From Lachnospiraceae bacterium (GTDB lineage: Bacteria > Bacillota > Clostridia > Lachnospirales > Lachnospiraceae): a DNA stretch of 35,465 nt. Under the pieces are notes generated by a model. It saw nothing but the letters and a program-made list of their open reading frames with translations. It searched no databases and was not told the DNA's origin. The stretch lies in NCBI GenBank assembly GCA_021202335.1, contig JAJQDE010000008.1, positions 1-35,465 of the forward strand. The letters are read 5' to 3'. Numbering within the stretch: the stretch's first letter is position 1; the number at the start of each line of letters is the position of its first letter. This document shows positions 16,614 through 24,993 of this stretch, one piece after another. A program made the position numbers and the translations under genes.

Positions 16614-17129
16614 ATGACTATTGGAGGCATTGGAGGATATCAGCCATATCAATCCGTTTATACAGGCGCTGCCAGAAAATCCGCGCAGACGCCGGAGAAC
16701 AGCTCTGTTTCGGGTGTTGACGGCAGCGCCGACCCCGATGAGGTTAAAAAGCCCGGGCGCAAATCCTCTCCTGCGGAGTGTGAAACCTGTAAAAACCGTA
16801 AATATCAGGACGGCTCTGACGAAAACAACGTATCGTTTAAATCAGCATCGCATATTTCGCCCGAGTCCGCCGCTTCAAAGGTACGCGCGCACGAAAACGA
16901 GCATGTGTCCAACGCATATAAAAAAGCCGCCGAGGATGACGGAAAGGTCTTAAACGCATCCGTTTCGATAAAGACCTCCATCTGTCCCGAGTGCGGACGC
17001 ACCTACGTTTCAGGCGGTCTTACCAGAACCTCGATTAAATACTCAAACGAGGATAACCCTTACACACAAAACCAAAAGGCGCTTGACGCGCTGGGTACGC
17101 GCGGCGCAAATATCGATTACGCAGCATAA
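16614..17129 (+). CDS. SprA-related putative metalloprotease
   Basis: The 171-residue protein has a disordered Ser/Gly/Pro-rich N-terminus (1-55), a CxxC at about 62-65 (CETCKNRKYQDGSD), a helix with VRAHENEHVSNAYKKA that looks like an HExxH-type zinc site (HENEH), and a second CPEC at about 125. This order matches the SprA-related family, annotated as putative metalloproteases but little studied. There is no signal peptide. ATG at 16614 follows AAGGGGGAAA. Its own promoter and terminator make it a single-gene unit, divergent from the two-component operon. Activity and substrate are not known. Confidence 0.7.
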   Translation: MTIGGIGGYQPYQSVYTGAARKSAQTPENSSVSGVDGSADPDEVKKPGRKSSPAECETCKNRKYQDGSDENNVSFKSASHISPESAASKVRAHENEHVSNAYKKAAEDDGKVLNASVSIKTSICPECGRTYVSGGLTRTSIKYSNEDNPYTQNQKALDALGTRGANIDYAA

Positions 17130-17134
17130 TAACC

Positions 17135-17158
17135 GGGCAGGGTGATTTCACCCTGCCC
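17135..17158. terminator. Bidirectional terminator between convergent genes
   Basis: GGGCAGGGTGA-TT-TCACCCTGCCC is a perfect 11-bp, GC-rich hairpin between the stop codons of the SprA-related gene and the dipeptidase gene. The flanks contain short T and A runs (ATAAAATTTC on the right). Confidence 0.75.
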
Positions 17159-17169
17159 ATAAAATTTCT

Positions 17170-18153
17170 TCACAGCATTTCGCGGTACACACGCAGCACA
17201 TTCCGGTACGCGATTTTTTCCATACCATCCTCAGAAAATCCCGCTTTTTTTAGCGCGTCAAACAGCTTATACATCTGCGAGCAATCCTCCATTTCAAGCC
17301 TTCCGCTGATTCCGTCAAAATCCGAGCCAAGCCCGAGGCCCTCAGACCCGCCCACCTTCACGATATAGCGCGCATGCTCTGCAATCCGCTCCACGGTTGA
17401 ATTATCGTCATACCTTTGATTGAGAAAGCAGCCGTAATAATTCAATCCTATCACGCCGCCGCGCTCTGCAATCTCCCTTATCATATCATCGTCAAGATTT
17501 CTTGCGTGCCCGCAAAGCGCACGCGCATTGGAATGGCTTGCGACAAAGGGCTTTTTGGTGCAGTCCGCGATTTCCCAAAAGCCTGCGTCGGACAGATGCG
17601 ACACATCAATAATGATACCAAGCTCCTCCATTCTCTCCACAAACGCAAACCCCGTTTCGGTAAGCCCTCTTGAGCCGTCAAACAGGGCAAAGCCCTCCGC
17701 GTTTCTTTGTTCACTGAAAATATTCGGGTTTGCAAGCTCGTTTTGATAGTTCCACGTCAGAGTCATCATGCGCGCGCCCAGCTCATAGAGCCGCTCAAGC
17801 TTTTTGATATCCCCCTTGCAGCAGCCTCCCTCCTCAATTGTCAGGAGTTCCGAAAGCCTTCCGCAGCGCTCGTTCTCCATAAGCTCATCATAGGTTTTTA
17901 TGACACCGATGTCATTTTTATTCTCCAACAGCTCCTCATAAAAAACCCTTATTAAATCCAACACGTACTCAAATGAATCCAAATCCTTTTTCAAATCAAC
18001 AAACATGGCAAAGCTTTGCAGCAAATAGCCCGACTGCTTCATTTTCGCAAGGTCGACATGCAGACTGTTTTGGGAAAGCCTCTGCGGCTTCCCCTCGCGC
18101 CTGCTTTCCCATATGGCTGATATCGTGTCGCAATGCATATCCGCTATTTTCAT
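17170..18153 (-). CDS. Membrane-dipeptidase-type peptidase (family M19)
   Basis: The product of 327 residues starts DMHCDT, the first zinc site (HxD) of renal-dipeptidase-like enzymes, and continues with TIEEGG, TLTWNYQNELAN, IDVSHLSDAGFW, ASHSNARAL and GLGSDFDGI, which supply the other metal and substrate ligands. M19 enzymes hydrolyse dipeptides, sometimes with D-residues. There is no signal peptide, so it is cytoplasmic. I prefer the ATG at 18153 over the TTG at 18159, since GGGG at 18164-18161 is 7 bases from the former and only one base from the latter. The leader contains a full copy of the pseudoknot repeat, so translation may be controlled there. Confidence 0.92.
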   Translation of the reverse strand: MKIADMHCDTISAIWESRREGKPQRLSQNSLHVDLAKMKQSGYLLQSFAMFVDLKKDLDSFEYVLDLIRVFYEELLENKNDIGVIKTYDELMENERCGRLSELLTIEEGGCCKGDIKKLERLYELGARMMTLTWNYQNELANPNIFSEQRNAEGFALFDGSRGLTETGFAFVERMEELGIIIDVSHLSDAGFWEIADCTKKPFVASHSNARALCGHARNLDDDMIREIAERGGVIGLNYYGCFLNQRYDDNSTVERIAEHARYIVKVGGSEGLGLGSDFDGISGRLEMEDCSQMYKLFDALKKAGFSEDGMEKIAYRNVLRVYREML

Positions 18154-18159
18154 TTTCAA

Positions 18160-18247
18160 TCCCCATTCCGGAGCGTTAGCGACGTGATGCCGTCAAAGCT
18201 ATTTGTGACGCTCCGACACAAATAGCCGGAACAAACAAAGTTTGTTC
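18160..18247 (-). promoter_or_regulatory. Pseudoknot leader element, copy A (before the dipeptidase)
   Basis: In RNA order on the minus strand: hairpin GAACAAAC-TTT-GTTTGTTC (18247-18229); two bases; a perfect 10-bp hairpin GCTATTTGTG/CACAAATAGC (18226-18217 with 18207-18198) around the 9-base loop TCGGAGCGT; a weak GACG/CGTC hairpin; then ACGCTCCG (18176-18169), complementary to eight loop bases, a ninth U-G pair being possible; then GAATGGGG, which carries the ribosome binding site 7 bases before the dipeptidase ATG. The loop-tail pairing would make an H-type pseudoknot ending at the ribosome binding site. Only the sequence is seen; the fold and any regulation are inferred. Confidence 0.65.
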
Positions 18248-18352
18248 TGTCCCCCATCTTAACGCCCATTTTGCACTAGCACATAATATTAACAGCTTAA
18301 AATATTTATGAAAAATATTCAATAAAAATTTGAAAAAGTCAGTAAAAATATC

Positions 18353-18380
18353 TTGCAAAATTTTTTAAATCCTTTATAAT
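18353..18380 (+). promoter_or_regulatory. Promoter of tRNA-Pro
   Basis: TTGCAA (18353-18358), 16 bases, then a consensus TATAAT (18375-18380), 32 bases before the mature tRNA start, in a very A/T-rich stretch. Confidence 0.6.
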
Positions 18381-18412
18381 GGATAGTGCGTGTTGATTTA
18401 TTATGCATATTT

Positions 18413-18486
18413 CGTTGCGTGGCTCAGTTTGGTAGAGCGCTGCGTTCGGGACGCAGAGGTCGCAAGTTCGAATCTTGTCGCAACGA
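18413..18486 (+). tRNA. tRNA-Pro (anticodon CGG)
   Basis: The 74-base cloverleaf is complete: acceptor CGTTGCG/CGCAACG, D arm GCTC-AGTTTGGTA-GAGC, anticodon stem CTGCG/CGCAG with loop TTCGGGA and anticodon CGG, variable loop AGGTC, and T arm GCAAG-TTCGAAT-CTTGT. The discriminator base is A and CCA is not encoded (ATT follows). It is a single-gene unit with its own promoter and terminator, and it reads toward the convergent GH2 gene. Confidence 0.95.
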
Positions 18487-18488
18487 TT

Positions 18489-18525
18489 AAAAAACCTTGA
18501 AAACATAATGTTTTCAAGGTTTTTT
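18489..18525. terminator. Terminator shared by tRNA-Pro and the GH2 gene
   Basis: A perfect 16-bp inverted repeat (18489-18504 with 18510-18525, loop ATAAT) has CCTTGAAAAC at its core, six A before and six T after, so it can stop transcription in both directions. Confidence 0.85.
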
Positions 18526-18534
18526 CTTTTGTTT

Positions 18535-18555
18535 TCCCTCCATTCCGAAGCGTTA
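18535..18555 (-). repeat. Partial copy (D) of the pseudoknot repeat, 3' end only
   Basis: The minus strand reads TAACGCTTCGGAATGGAGGG, nearly identical to the 3' tails of copies A and B, including the ribosome-binding-like GGAGG. The hairpins that should precede it are absent; instead the GH2 stop codon is 8 bases upstream. No gene follows in this direction. It is best read as a scar of an element or gene lost here. Confidence 0.65.
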
Positions 18556-18563
18556 CAAGATAA

Positions 18564-20856
18564 TCAGCACCCACCGCTCCTCTTGCTCACCTTCTGCAGC
18601 TGCGCATTAAGCAGCGCAATCTTATCTTCCGCCCCGGCTCCAATCATCGCGCCGAAAGTGCCGCTCATATCCTCCACTGTCTTCGTTCGCATTGCGGCAA
18701 GCATCTCCTCGTCAATCTTCATTCCGACAAGGGCGCTGACAGCAGGAATGAAAACCTCCTTCGCTTCCGCATGGCACAAAATATCGCCGATAGTGTCTTT
18801 GATGGAAAAGCACCCTGATTCAAATGACATATCCGGAATTTCCTCCATGTCCTTATCCTCAAACCAGTTGGCAACAGTGCCGTCCTCGTCCGCTCCCACA
18901 AAATGATAAGCCGGATTTTCCTCCTCTACCCTAGTCAGCACAATGCTGTCCTCAATATCACGATATTTTGCCATAAAGGTATGGCTGCCCGCGGAAAATG
19001 GAATATTTTCAAAAATGAATATCCGTTCCGCTGTTTTTTTCTCCACAAGACTGCCGTCCATGTAGAGCGCAACCTCCGGTTGATTTGAATATCCCTTCAG
19101 GCTAAGCGTACTGCCCGACCTTTCCGCGTACCTGCGCCCGCATATATGGATAAACGGCTCGCTGCTCCACCATGCCTTGTAAATATAAAACGCGTCCTTT
19201 TTCGTCCTGCGGTCCATTGTCACAAGACCTTTGTTGTTTCTTCCCTTTACGCCGCCCTCGTCCCTGCTGTCTGCCGCAAAGTCAAACATATTCCAAACAT
19301 GAGTTGCCCACAGCCACGGACGCTCAGAAATAATCCACGCCATATGCTCATGGTACAGCGCCTGATATTCCTCCGTATAATCCTTGCGCTTGGGCGTATC
19401 GCTGTGCCAAGTCAAAACAGCCTCGCAGCCATATTCGGAAAGCCCCAACGGACGATTAGGATATTTTTCATGAAAAACATCCAGACATTTTTCATTGTCC
19501 TCAAACTCTCCCACATACCAACCAAGATAATGGTTATAGCTGACAACATCCGTGATTTGGTTCAGCGGACCATCCATAGGATACGCAGTAAACTGGGCTA
19601 TAGCAGTAAGACGAACCGAATCCATATCGTGTACCATCTGATTAAGCTCTCTTAAATTTGCCTCCGTCTGTGCCCCTTCTCCGCCAAGCGTAATTTCGTT
19701 GGCAATGCCCCAAACGCAGATGGACGGATGGTTGTAATTTTGGCTAATCAGCTCCTTCATCTGCCGCAGGCTGTTTTCATGCGCTCCCTTAGCGGCGCTC
19801 ATCACGGAAATCAATGGTATTTCCGCCCAAACCACCAAACCCAGCCTGTCACATTCATCGTAAAAAGCCTGACTGTGCTGATAGTGGGCAAGCCGCACGG
19901 TATTTGCTCCGACCTCCCTAATCAAAGCGGCATCCTCTAAATGATCCTGCTCGGAGAGCGCATAGCCCTTATCCTCCCTGTCCTGATGGCGCGAAACGCC
20001 CCGCAAGGGCGTCAGCTTTCCATTCAAAATAAATCCCTTTTGCGAATCTGCCGAAAAGGTACGAATACCTGTCTTTACGGATATTTCATCAATTACCGCG
20101 CCACGGCGCAAAAGCCTCGCCGTTGCCGTGTAAAGATAAGGGTCGTCAACGCCCTGCCAAAAATGGGGCTGCTGAATGTGAAGCTGCGCGGAAACATATT
20201 CAGAGGCGGCATTTTCACTCTGCGCGACAACAACGCCATCCCTGTCCGTAACGGAAAAATATCCCGTATCGCTCCCCTTTACGTTCTCAAGCCATGCCTC
20301 CGCTTTAATTCTCGTGTCAATCTCATCGGAAATCGGCGTACACAAAAATCCGTCCGCGCCGTAGCGATTTAGCATAAAATGGCTTTCAGGCACGGTAATA
20401 AGATTAACTCCACGGTACAATCCTCCAAAGAACGTAAAATCAGCCAGCTGCGGATAGACAGCCTCATTGTTTGAATTGTCAACAAAAATGCAGAGCAGAT
20501 TTTTCCGTTTATTCAACATCTGCGTCACATCGGCGCGGAACGCGGAATAACCGCCCTCATGGCGCATTACCTCTTTCCCGTTGATATAGACCTCAGCAGT
20601 CATTGAAGCCGCTTCTATTTCAAGCCACACGCGACCGTCCGTTTTCTGCTTTGGAATCCGCACCGCATAGGCGCATTTTCCACGAAAATAATCGCTGCCG
20701 CCGTCCTGCCCGTCCATCGCGTTCCACGTATGAGGCAGGGAAATGCTCTCCCACCGCCTCGGAAAGCGCTTTGGAAGTTCAGCGCAGTCCTTTTTTGAAT
20801 TTCCAGCCCGCATTATTTATATTTTCCGTTTTCCGCGTTACCCTTATTGCCTTCAT
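18564..20856 (-). pseudogene. GH2 beta-galactosidase/glucuronidase-type glycosidase with N-terminal frameshift
   Basis: The main frame (18564-20813) encodes a GH2 enzyme of about 750 residues: a jelly-roll sugar-binding domain (ISLPHTWNAMDGQDGGSDYF, GGYSAFRADVT), an Ig-like domain, and a TIM barrel with acid/base Glu in WGIANEI and nucleophile Glu in LSEYGCEA. The upstream neighbour ends with TGA overlapping an ATG at 20856 (ATGA), and from there another phase reads MKAIRVTRKTENINNAGWKF, a normal GH2 N-terminus. The two phases join if one A is removed from the run of six at 20796-20791, giving FKKDCAELPKRFP. So the gene carries a +1 insertion, or is a sequencing error, or depends on slippage. 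The ATG at 20813 has no good ribosome binding site. The enzyme lacks a signal peptide. It is co-transcribed with the DUF308 gene. Confidence 0.8.
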
Positions 20857-21392
20857 TGCTTCCTGCATCTGAAAAAAAAAGCAACAACATCCAAAACAGC
20901 CTCAACAATCAGAGAAATCGCCGTAAAATTCCAAAGAATAACCGTGGTTGTAAATGGGTTTTTGATAATAACAGCTGCAGAAATCAGGGAAAGGAGCGCA
21001 CTAATCAGTGCAAACACCCACTGCTTTTTCTTTAATCTGATGCAATCTGCCACCCACTGAATTTTTGTTATTCCCGCAAACAATATTATAACGCCATAGA
21101 TAAGCGTCAGCACGGGAAACGTAACAATAAACCACTCTGAACGCGTCATGCAGAAAAGCCCGACAGCAAGAAGGATAAAACCGCTTGCCAAGTCTTGCCC
21201 TTTGGCGGCTTCCTCAGGCTTTGCGCGAAAATAGGCAATAACGCTCACTATACCACGAACCGCCAATACAGCACCCAACGCGATAATCACAAACGACGTA
21301 AAGCCTGTCGGGTTCATAAGCAGCAAAATCCCGATTACTGCCTCACACAAGCACATAATTAAATTTCCCGTGTTTTCTTTCAGATTTTTCAT
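20853..21392 (-). CDS. DUF308/HdeD-like membrane protein
   Basis: The 179-residue protein has six hydrophobic segments with short loops (for example CEAVIGILLLMNPTGFTSFV and SALLSLISAAVIIKNPFTTT), a pattern typical of the DUF308/HdeD family. Its function is not established; the E. coli namesake is linked to acid resistance. It is divergent from a TetR gene and translationally coupled by ATGA to the GH2 gene. Control by the TetR protein is likely from the layout. Confidence 0.75.
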   Translation of the reverse strand: MKNLKENTGNLIMCLCEAVIGILLLMNPTGFTSFVIIALGAVLAVRGIVSVIAYFRAKPEEAAKGQDLASGFILLAVGLFCMTRSEWFIVTFPVLTLIYGVIILFAGITKIQWVADCIRLKKKQWVFALISALLSLISAAVIIKNPFTTTVILWNFTAISLIVEAVLDVVAFFFRCRKQ

Positions 21393-21428
21393 TTAGTAAC
21401 CCTCCGTTATAACTCCGAATATTTTTGT

Positions 21429-21452
21429 CAACTGCAAGATATTTGACAGTTG
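21429..21452. promoter_or_regulatory. Candidate TetR operator near the DUF308 start site
   Basis: CAACTG (21429-21434) and CAGTTG (21447-21452) form an inverted repeat; overlapping it, TGTCAA (21426-21431) and TTGACA (21443-21448) form a second. It lies just downstream of the -10 box of the leftward operon, where a repressor would block transcription. Confidence 0.45.
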
Positions 21453-21463
21453 TTCCGTTATCT

Positions 21464-21491
21464 ATTATAATCATTTTTGTATCTTTTTCAA
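21464..21491 (-). promoter_or_regulatory. Promoter of the DUF308-GH2 operon
   Basis: On the minus strand TTGAAA (21491-21486) and a consensus TATAAT (21469-21464) are separated by 16 bases; the start codon is about 72 bases downstream. Confidence 0.6.
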
Positions 21492-21510
21492 TAATACAGT
21501 ATTCTCATAA

Positions 21511-21526
21511 TGTCAGTTAATTGACA
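21511..21526. promoter_or_regulatory. Second candidate TetR operator
   Basis: TGTCAGTTAATTGACA is a near-perfect 16-bp palindrome (one mismatched pair) with the same TGTCA/TGACA arms as the site at 21426-21448. It lies 43 bases before the TetR start codon, suitable for autoregulation. Confidence 0.45.
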
Positions 21527-21568
21527 AATGGTAAAATATGTTTCCGAATTAAAAATGGAGAAATGACG

Positions 21569-22171
21569 ATGGAACAAAAAACGGATTTAAGAATCATAAA
21601 AACCTACAAGGCGCTCACGGAAGCGTTAAAAGACCTGCTTTTGAAAAAACCGCTGACTGAAATAACCGTCAATGAAATATGTGAAAGGGCAGTGGTGCGG
21701 CGCGCGACCTTTTATAAGCATTTCGGAGATAAATATGAACTGCTGACATTTATTTTAAATGAAATGAGAAACGATATCAGCCAAAAGGGGGAGCAGTCCC
21801 ATCTGCCGGCGGATAACGGAAATTTGGACTTTTACAGCGATATTATCAATATGCTGGAATACATGAAAGCGGATGAGCCGCTGTTTCGCGCGTTGAGCGA
21901 TAACTGTTCATCATCCGCTGTTCTATCCCTGATGATTGATTTTATCACTCACACCATGAAAGAATTTTTAAAGCAGGACGACAGTATAAGCGATTTTCAC
22001 TCCGCATCGTTTGATTTGCTATGTCAGCTATTGACGGGGGCTTTTCTCCAAGGCATAAGCTGGTGGCTGAACAACAAGGAGCGCTTCACAAAGCCGGAAA
22101 TGGCAGAGCAGCTAAACTCCTTTATCGTAAATGCGCTTGTGAATGAAAAGGACAGGCTGCTCTCGTGTTAA
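21569..22171 (+). CDS. TetR/AcrR-family regulator
   Basis: The 200-residue protein has an N-terminal helix-turn-helix (EALKDLLLKKPLTEITVNEI, ERAVVRRATFYKHFGDKYEL) and a helical C-terminal domain of the TetR_C type seen in clostridial DhaS-like regulators. I chose the ATG at 21569 because GGAG is 8-9 bases upstream; an ATG two codons earlier is too close to it. The divergent DUF308-GH2 operon and the palindromes between them make that operon the likely target. Its stop codon overlaps that of larC by a few bases on the other strand, leaving no room for a terminator between them. Confidence 0.85.
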   Translation: MEQKTDLRIIKTYKALTEALKDLLLKKPLTEITVNEICERAVVRRATFYKHFGDKYELLTFILNEMRNDISQKGEQSHLPADNGNLDFYSDIINMLEYMKADEPLFRALSDNCSSSAVLSLMIDFITHTMKEFLKQDDSISDFHSASFDLLCQLLTGAFLQGISWWLNNKERFTKPEMAEQLNSFIVNALVNEKDRLLSC

Positions 22172-23409
22172 AAATCAGACGGGCAAATACATCCGGCGTC
22201 GGCAAGCGATATGCCGTTCTCTTTTGCAATCCTCGCGATATCGTCGTACTCCGGCTTTTCGCGCTGAACGCCCCAGCCGGACACCCTCTTCACGCGGACA
22301 GGCCCATATTTTGTCTGTCTTGTTTCCACAGTGCGGTTAAGCACATAGCGGCTGCAAAGATATTCCCGTACTCCCAGCGTTGTTGTGTGCAAAAACAGCA
22401 GCCGGAGCATTTCCTCGCGCTTATCCTGCCCGCACATGCAGGTAAGAAGAACACCCGGACGGTTTTTCTTCATGCCAGTCGGTATTGTATACACATCAAG
22501 CGCGCCGGCGGCGAAAAGCGCGTCCATTGCAAATCCCACAGCCTCCGGCGTCATGTCGTCAAGGTTGCAGCGAAGCTCCACGATGCTGTCGCGCCCGTCG
22601 TCGGTATTTCCCAGCATTGCCCTGACGCAGTTTGCCGCCTCAAAGTCCTTTTTCCCGCATCCGTAGCCGATTTTTTCCACGCGCATAGGCGGCAGGTTTC
22701 CAAATTCCTGCACAAAATGCTTTAAAAGCGCCGCTCCCGTAGGCGTACACAGCTCACCCCGCACCTGTCCGCCGTAGGTTGGCACATCCCGCAAAATCCA
22801 TGCGGTCGCAGGAGCCGGGACGGGAAGTATGCCATGCGCGCACCTGACCTGCCCGCTCCCCACATGAACAGGAGATGCCGCGATGCAGTCAGGCGACAAT
22901 TCATAAATCAACAGGCAGACCGCCGTCACGTCCGCTATGGCGTCAAGCGTCCCCACCTCGTGGAAATGTATTTCCTCCACGGGCTTTCCGTGAGCATGGC
23001 TCTCCGCGTCGGCAATCAACCCATAAACCGCAATAATATCCTCCCGCACCTTATCAGGTACATCCATATGGGAAACGATATGCTCAATTTCATGAAGCGT
23101 GTGATGCTCATGCGGATGCTCGTGTCCATGTCCGTCATGATGATGCTCATGAGAATGGGTATGTTCTCCGTGATGCTCATGTACGTGAAAATCAGAAGCA
23201 GCTTCCTCCTCCCCATAAACCGACACATGCATCTGCGTGCCGCTAATCCCGCATTTTGCGGATGACCCGGCACAAAACCGAATACTGGGAAGACCCAGCG
23301 AATTAAGCCTTTCCACAAAAGCGTCAGGCTCCGGGTACAGCTCAAGCAGCGCCGCGGTCAGCATATCGCCCGCAGCTCCCATATTCAAATCAAAATAAAG
23401 CGTTATCAT
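22168..23409 (-). CDS. larC: LarC, nickel insertion enzyme for the nickel-pincer cofactor
   Basis: The 413-residue protein begins FDLNMGAAGDMLTAALLEL, typical of LarC, and contains EEIHFHEVGTLDAIADVTAV, ASPVHVGSGQVRCAHGILPV, PTGAALLKHF and IGYGCGKKDF. LarC is the CTP-dependent cyclometallase that puts nickel into the pyridinium dithiocarboxylate made by LarB and LarE. Residues about 73-105 hold a dense His-rich stretch (HVHEHHGEHTHSHEHHHDG), a probable nickel store. The two domains are in one frame, unlike the frameshift-joined larC1/larC2 of Lactiplantibacillus. Its ATG overlaps the larB stop (ATGA). It is the last gene of the operon. Confidence 0.95.
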   Translation of the reverse strand: MITLYFDLNMGAAGDMLTAALLELYPEPDAFVERLNSLGLPSIRFCAGSSAKCGISGTQMHVSVYGEEEAASDFHVHEHHGEHTHSHEHHHDGHGHEHPHEHHTLHEIEHIVSHMDVPDKVREDIIAVYGLIADAESHAHGKPVEEIHFHEVGTLDAIADVTAVCLLIYELSPDCIAASPVHVGSGQVRCAHGILPVPAPATAWILRDVPTYGGQVRGELCTPTGAALLKHFVQEFGNLPPMRVEKIGYGCGKKDFEAANCVRAMLGNTDDGRDSIVELRCNLDDMTPEAVGFAMDALFAAGALDVYTIPTGMKKNRPGVLLTCMCGQDKREEMLRLLFLHTTTLGVREYLCSRYVLNRTVETRQTKYGPVRVKRVSGWGVQREKPEYDDIARIAKENGISLADAGCICPSDF

Positions 23410-24164
23410 TCTTTCACCCCGATATGATTAATCATACTTGCCAAATACCCGGCTCCAAATCCGTTGTCTATATTTACCACGCTGACGCCGCCGGCGCAGG
23501 AATTCAGCATCGACAGCAGGGCGGACAAGCCCCCGAAGCTTGCGCCGTAGCCCACGCTGGTAGGCACGGCAATCACAGGGCAATCAGCAAGACCTCCGAT
23601 AACCGACGCCAGCGCGCCCTCCATTCCGGCTATGGCGATAATGACCCTCGCCGACATGATATCCTCCTGATGCGATAACAGCCTGTGTATTCCCGCAACT
23701 CCCACATCATAAAGCCGGACGACCACGTTTCCCAACGCTTCCGCCGTGCGGGCGGCTTCCTCGGCAACAGGCATATCGCTGGTGCCGCCGGTTGCCACCA
23801 CAATCCTTCCGGCGCCATCGGGCTTTGGCATTTCCCCAATAACGCCGACCCGGCTCAGCTTATCGTACTGCATGGGCATCTCCCTTCCGACAAGCTCAGC
23901 CGCCTCAGCGCTCATCCGGGTAATCAGTATGGTTTTCTGACCGTGCGCTTTCATTGCGGCGGCGATATCCTTTATCTGCTCCGGAGTTTTTCCGGCTCCA
24001 TAAATAACCTCGGCAATTCCCTGCCTTAAGGCGCGGTGATGGTCGGGCTTTGCAAAGCCCAAATCCTCAAACGGCTCCATTTTTAACCGCATCTGCGCGT
24101 CATCAACGGAAATTCTGCCTGCCGCCACATCCTCCAAAAGCGATTTTACCTCAATCCTTTCCAA
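23406..24164 (-). CDS. larB: LarB, pyridinium-3,5-biscarboxylate synthase
   Basis: The 252-residue protein resembles PurE-like AIR carboxylases in its C-terminal half (VATGGTSDMPVAEEAARTAE, VIIAIAGMEGALASVIGGL, VPTSVGYGASFGGLSALLSM) with a LarB-type N-terminal region (DHHRALRQGIAEVIYG). LarB carboxylates nicotinic acid adenine dinucleotide, the first step of cofactor synthesis. The start is a TTG at 24164 with GGAGGGG before it; an ATG is not available nearby. It overlaps the larE end by 19 bases and larC by 4, so the three genes are translationally linked. Confidence 0.95.
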   Translation of the reverse strand: MERIEVKSLLEDVAAGRISVDDAQMRLKMEPFEDLGFAKPDHHRALRQGIAEVIYGAGKTPEQIKDIAAAMKAHGQKTILITRMSAEAAELVGREMPMQYDKLSRVGVIGEMPKPDGAGRIVVATGGTSDMPVAEEAARTAEALGNVVVRLYDVGVAGIHRLLSHQEDIMSARVIIAIAGMEGALASVIGGLADCPVIAVPTSVGYGASFGGLSALLSMLNSCAGGVSVVNIDNGFGAGYLASMINHIGVKE

Positions 24165-24982
24165 ACCTGCCCCTCCTTCAGCGTTTCATTCATGCTCCCT
24201 GTCCGATAGCCCTGCAGATCAAGCGACACATAGGTAAAACCGTATTTTTTTAATTCAGTGACGATTTTCTCTCTGTTTGGCTTTTCCATTATCTTTGGAA
24301 AATCCGCTTCCTCCAATTCAATCCTTGCAGCCGTTTTATGGATACGGACTCTAAGCTGATGAAATCCCATGTCAAGCAGAAGCTGCTCCGCCCTGTCCAC
24401 CATCCTAAGCTTATCCTCGCTGATTTCTTCGCCATAGGGAAAGCGTGATGCAAGGCATGCAAAGGACTGCTTGGCAAAGGTTTTTAATCCCAGCCTTTCC
24501 GACAGCTCTCTTATTTCTTCCTTATATAATTGTGCATGACGCAGCGGGCTTTTGACGTCAAGCTCCTCTACAGCCTGCAGCCCCGGACGGTAATCACCCA
24601 AATCATCCATATTGGAGCCTTCCGCCACATTTTTCATGCCGTTTTGCGCTACAATCGCCTTTATCTTTTCAAAAAGCTCTCTCTTGCAAAGATAACAGCG
24701 GTTGACGGGATTTTTCCGAAAGCCTTCGATTTCCAACTCCTCCGATTCACAGACGATTTGCCTTATATCATTATCCCTGCAAAATTCCTCCGCTTCCCTG
24801 CGCTCTCTCTCAGGAAAAGAGCAGGATTTGGCGGTAACTGCAATCACGTTATCTCCCAGCACATCCTTAGCCGTTTTCAGCAGCAGGGTGGAGTCCACAC
24901 CGCCCGAAAACGCGACGGCAACGCTCTCAAGACTCAATATGTATTCTTTTAAAGCGACATATTTCTCATCAATCGTCATCAA
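24146..24982 (-). CDS. larE: LarE, ATP-dependent sulfur transferase
   Basis: The 278-residue protein has the PP-loop SGGVDSTLLLKTA at about 26, then CYLCKRELF, EGSNMDDLGDYRPGLQAV and QSFACLASRFPYGEEIS. LarE adenylates the biscarboxylated precursor and adds sulfur, in some species by giving up the sulfur of its own cysteine. The Cys in ACLASR is a candidate for the functional cysteine, which I cannot confirm without alignment. It starts 11 bases after the end of the small membrane protein gene upstream and is in the same operon. Confidence 0.93.
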   Translation of the reverse strand: MMTIDEKYVALKEYILSLESVAVAFSGGVDSTLLLKTAKDVLGDNVIAVTAKSCSFPERERREAEEFCRDNDIRQIVCESEELEIEGFRKNPVNRCYLCKRELFEKIKAIVAQNGMKNVAEGSNMDDLGDYRPGLQAVEELDVKSPLRHAQLYKEEIRELSERLGLKTFAKQSFACLASRFPYGEEISEDKLRMVDRAEQLLLDMGFHQLRVRIHKTAARIELEEADFPKIMEKPNREKIVTELKKYGFTYVSLDLQGYRTGSMNETLKEGQVWKGLR

Positions 24983-24993
24983 ATGCCTCCGCC

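Noticed and set aside
18176-18358. A 60-codon leftward frame ahead of the dipeptidase
   Set aside because: It is made of leader copy A and A/T-rich promoter sequence opposite the tRNA promoter; no family likeness and a poor start.
20786-20800. A canonical -1 ribosomal slippery site in the GH2 gene
   Set aside because: The A run is in the wrong phase for A-AAA-AAG and the required shift is the other way, skipping one base.
22168-23409. Programmed frameshift in larC as in Lactiplantibacillus
   Set aside because: The gene is one continuous frame from start to stop with all expected LarC motifs.
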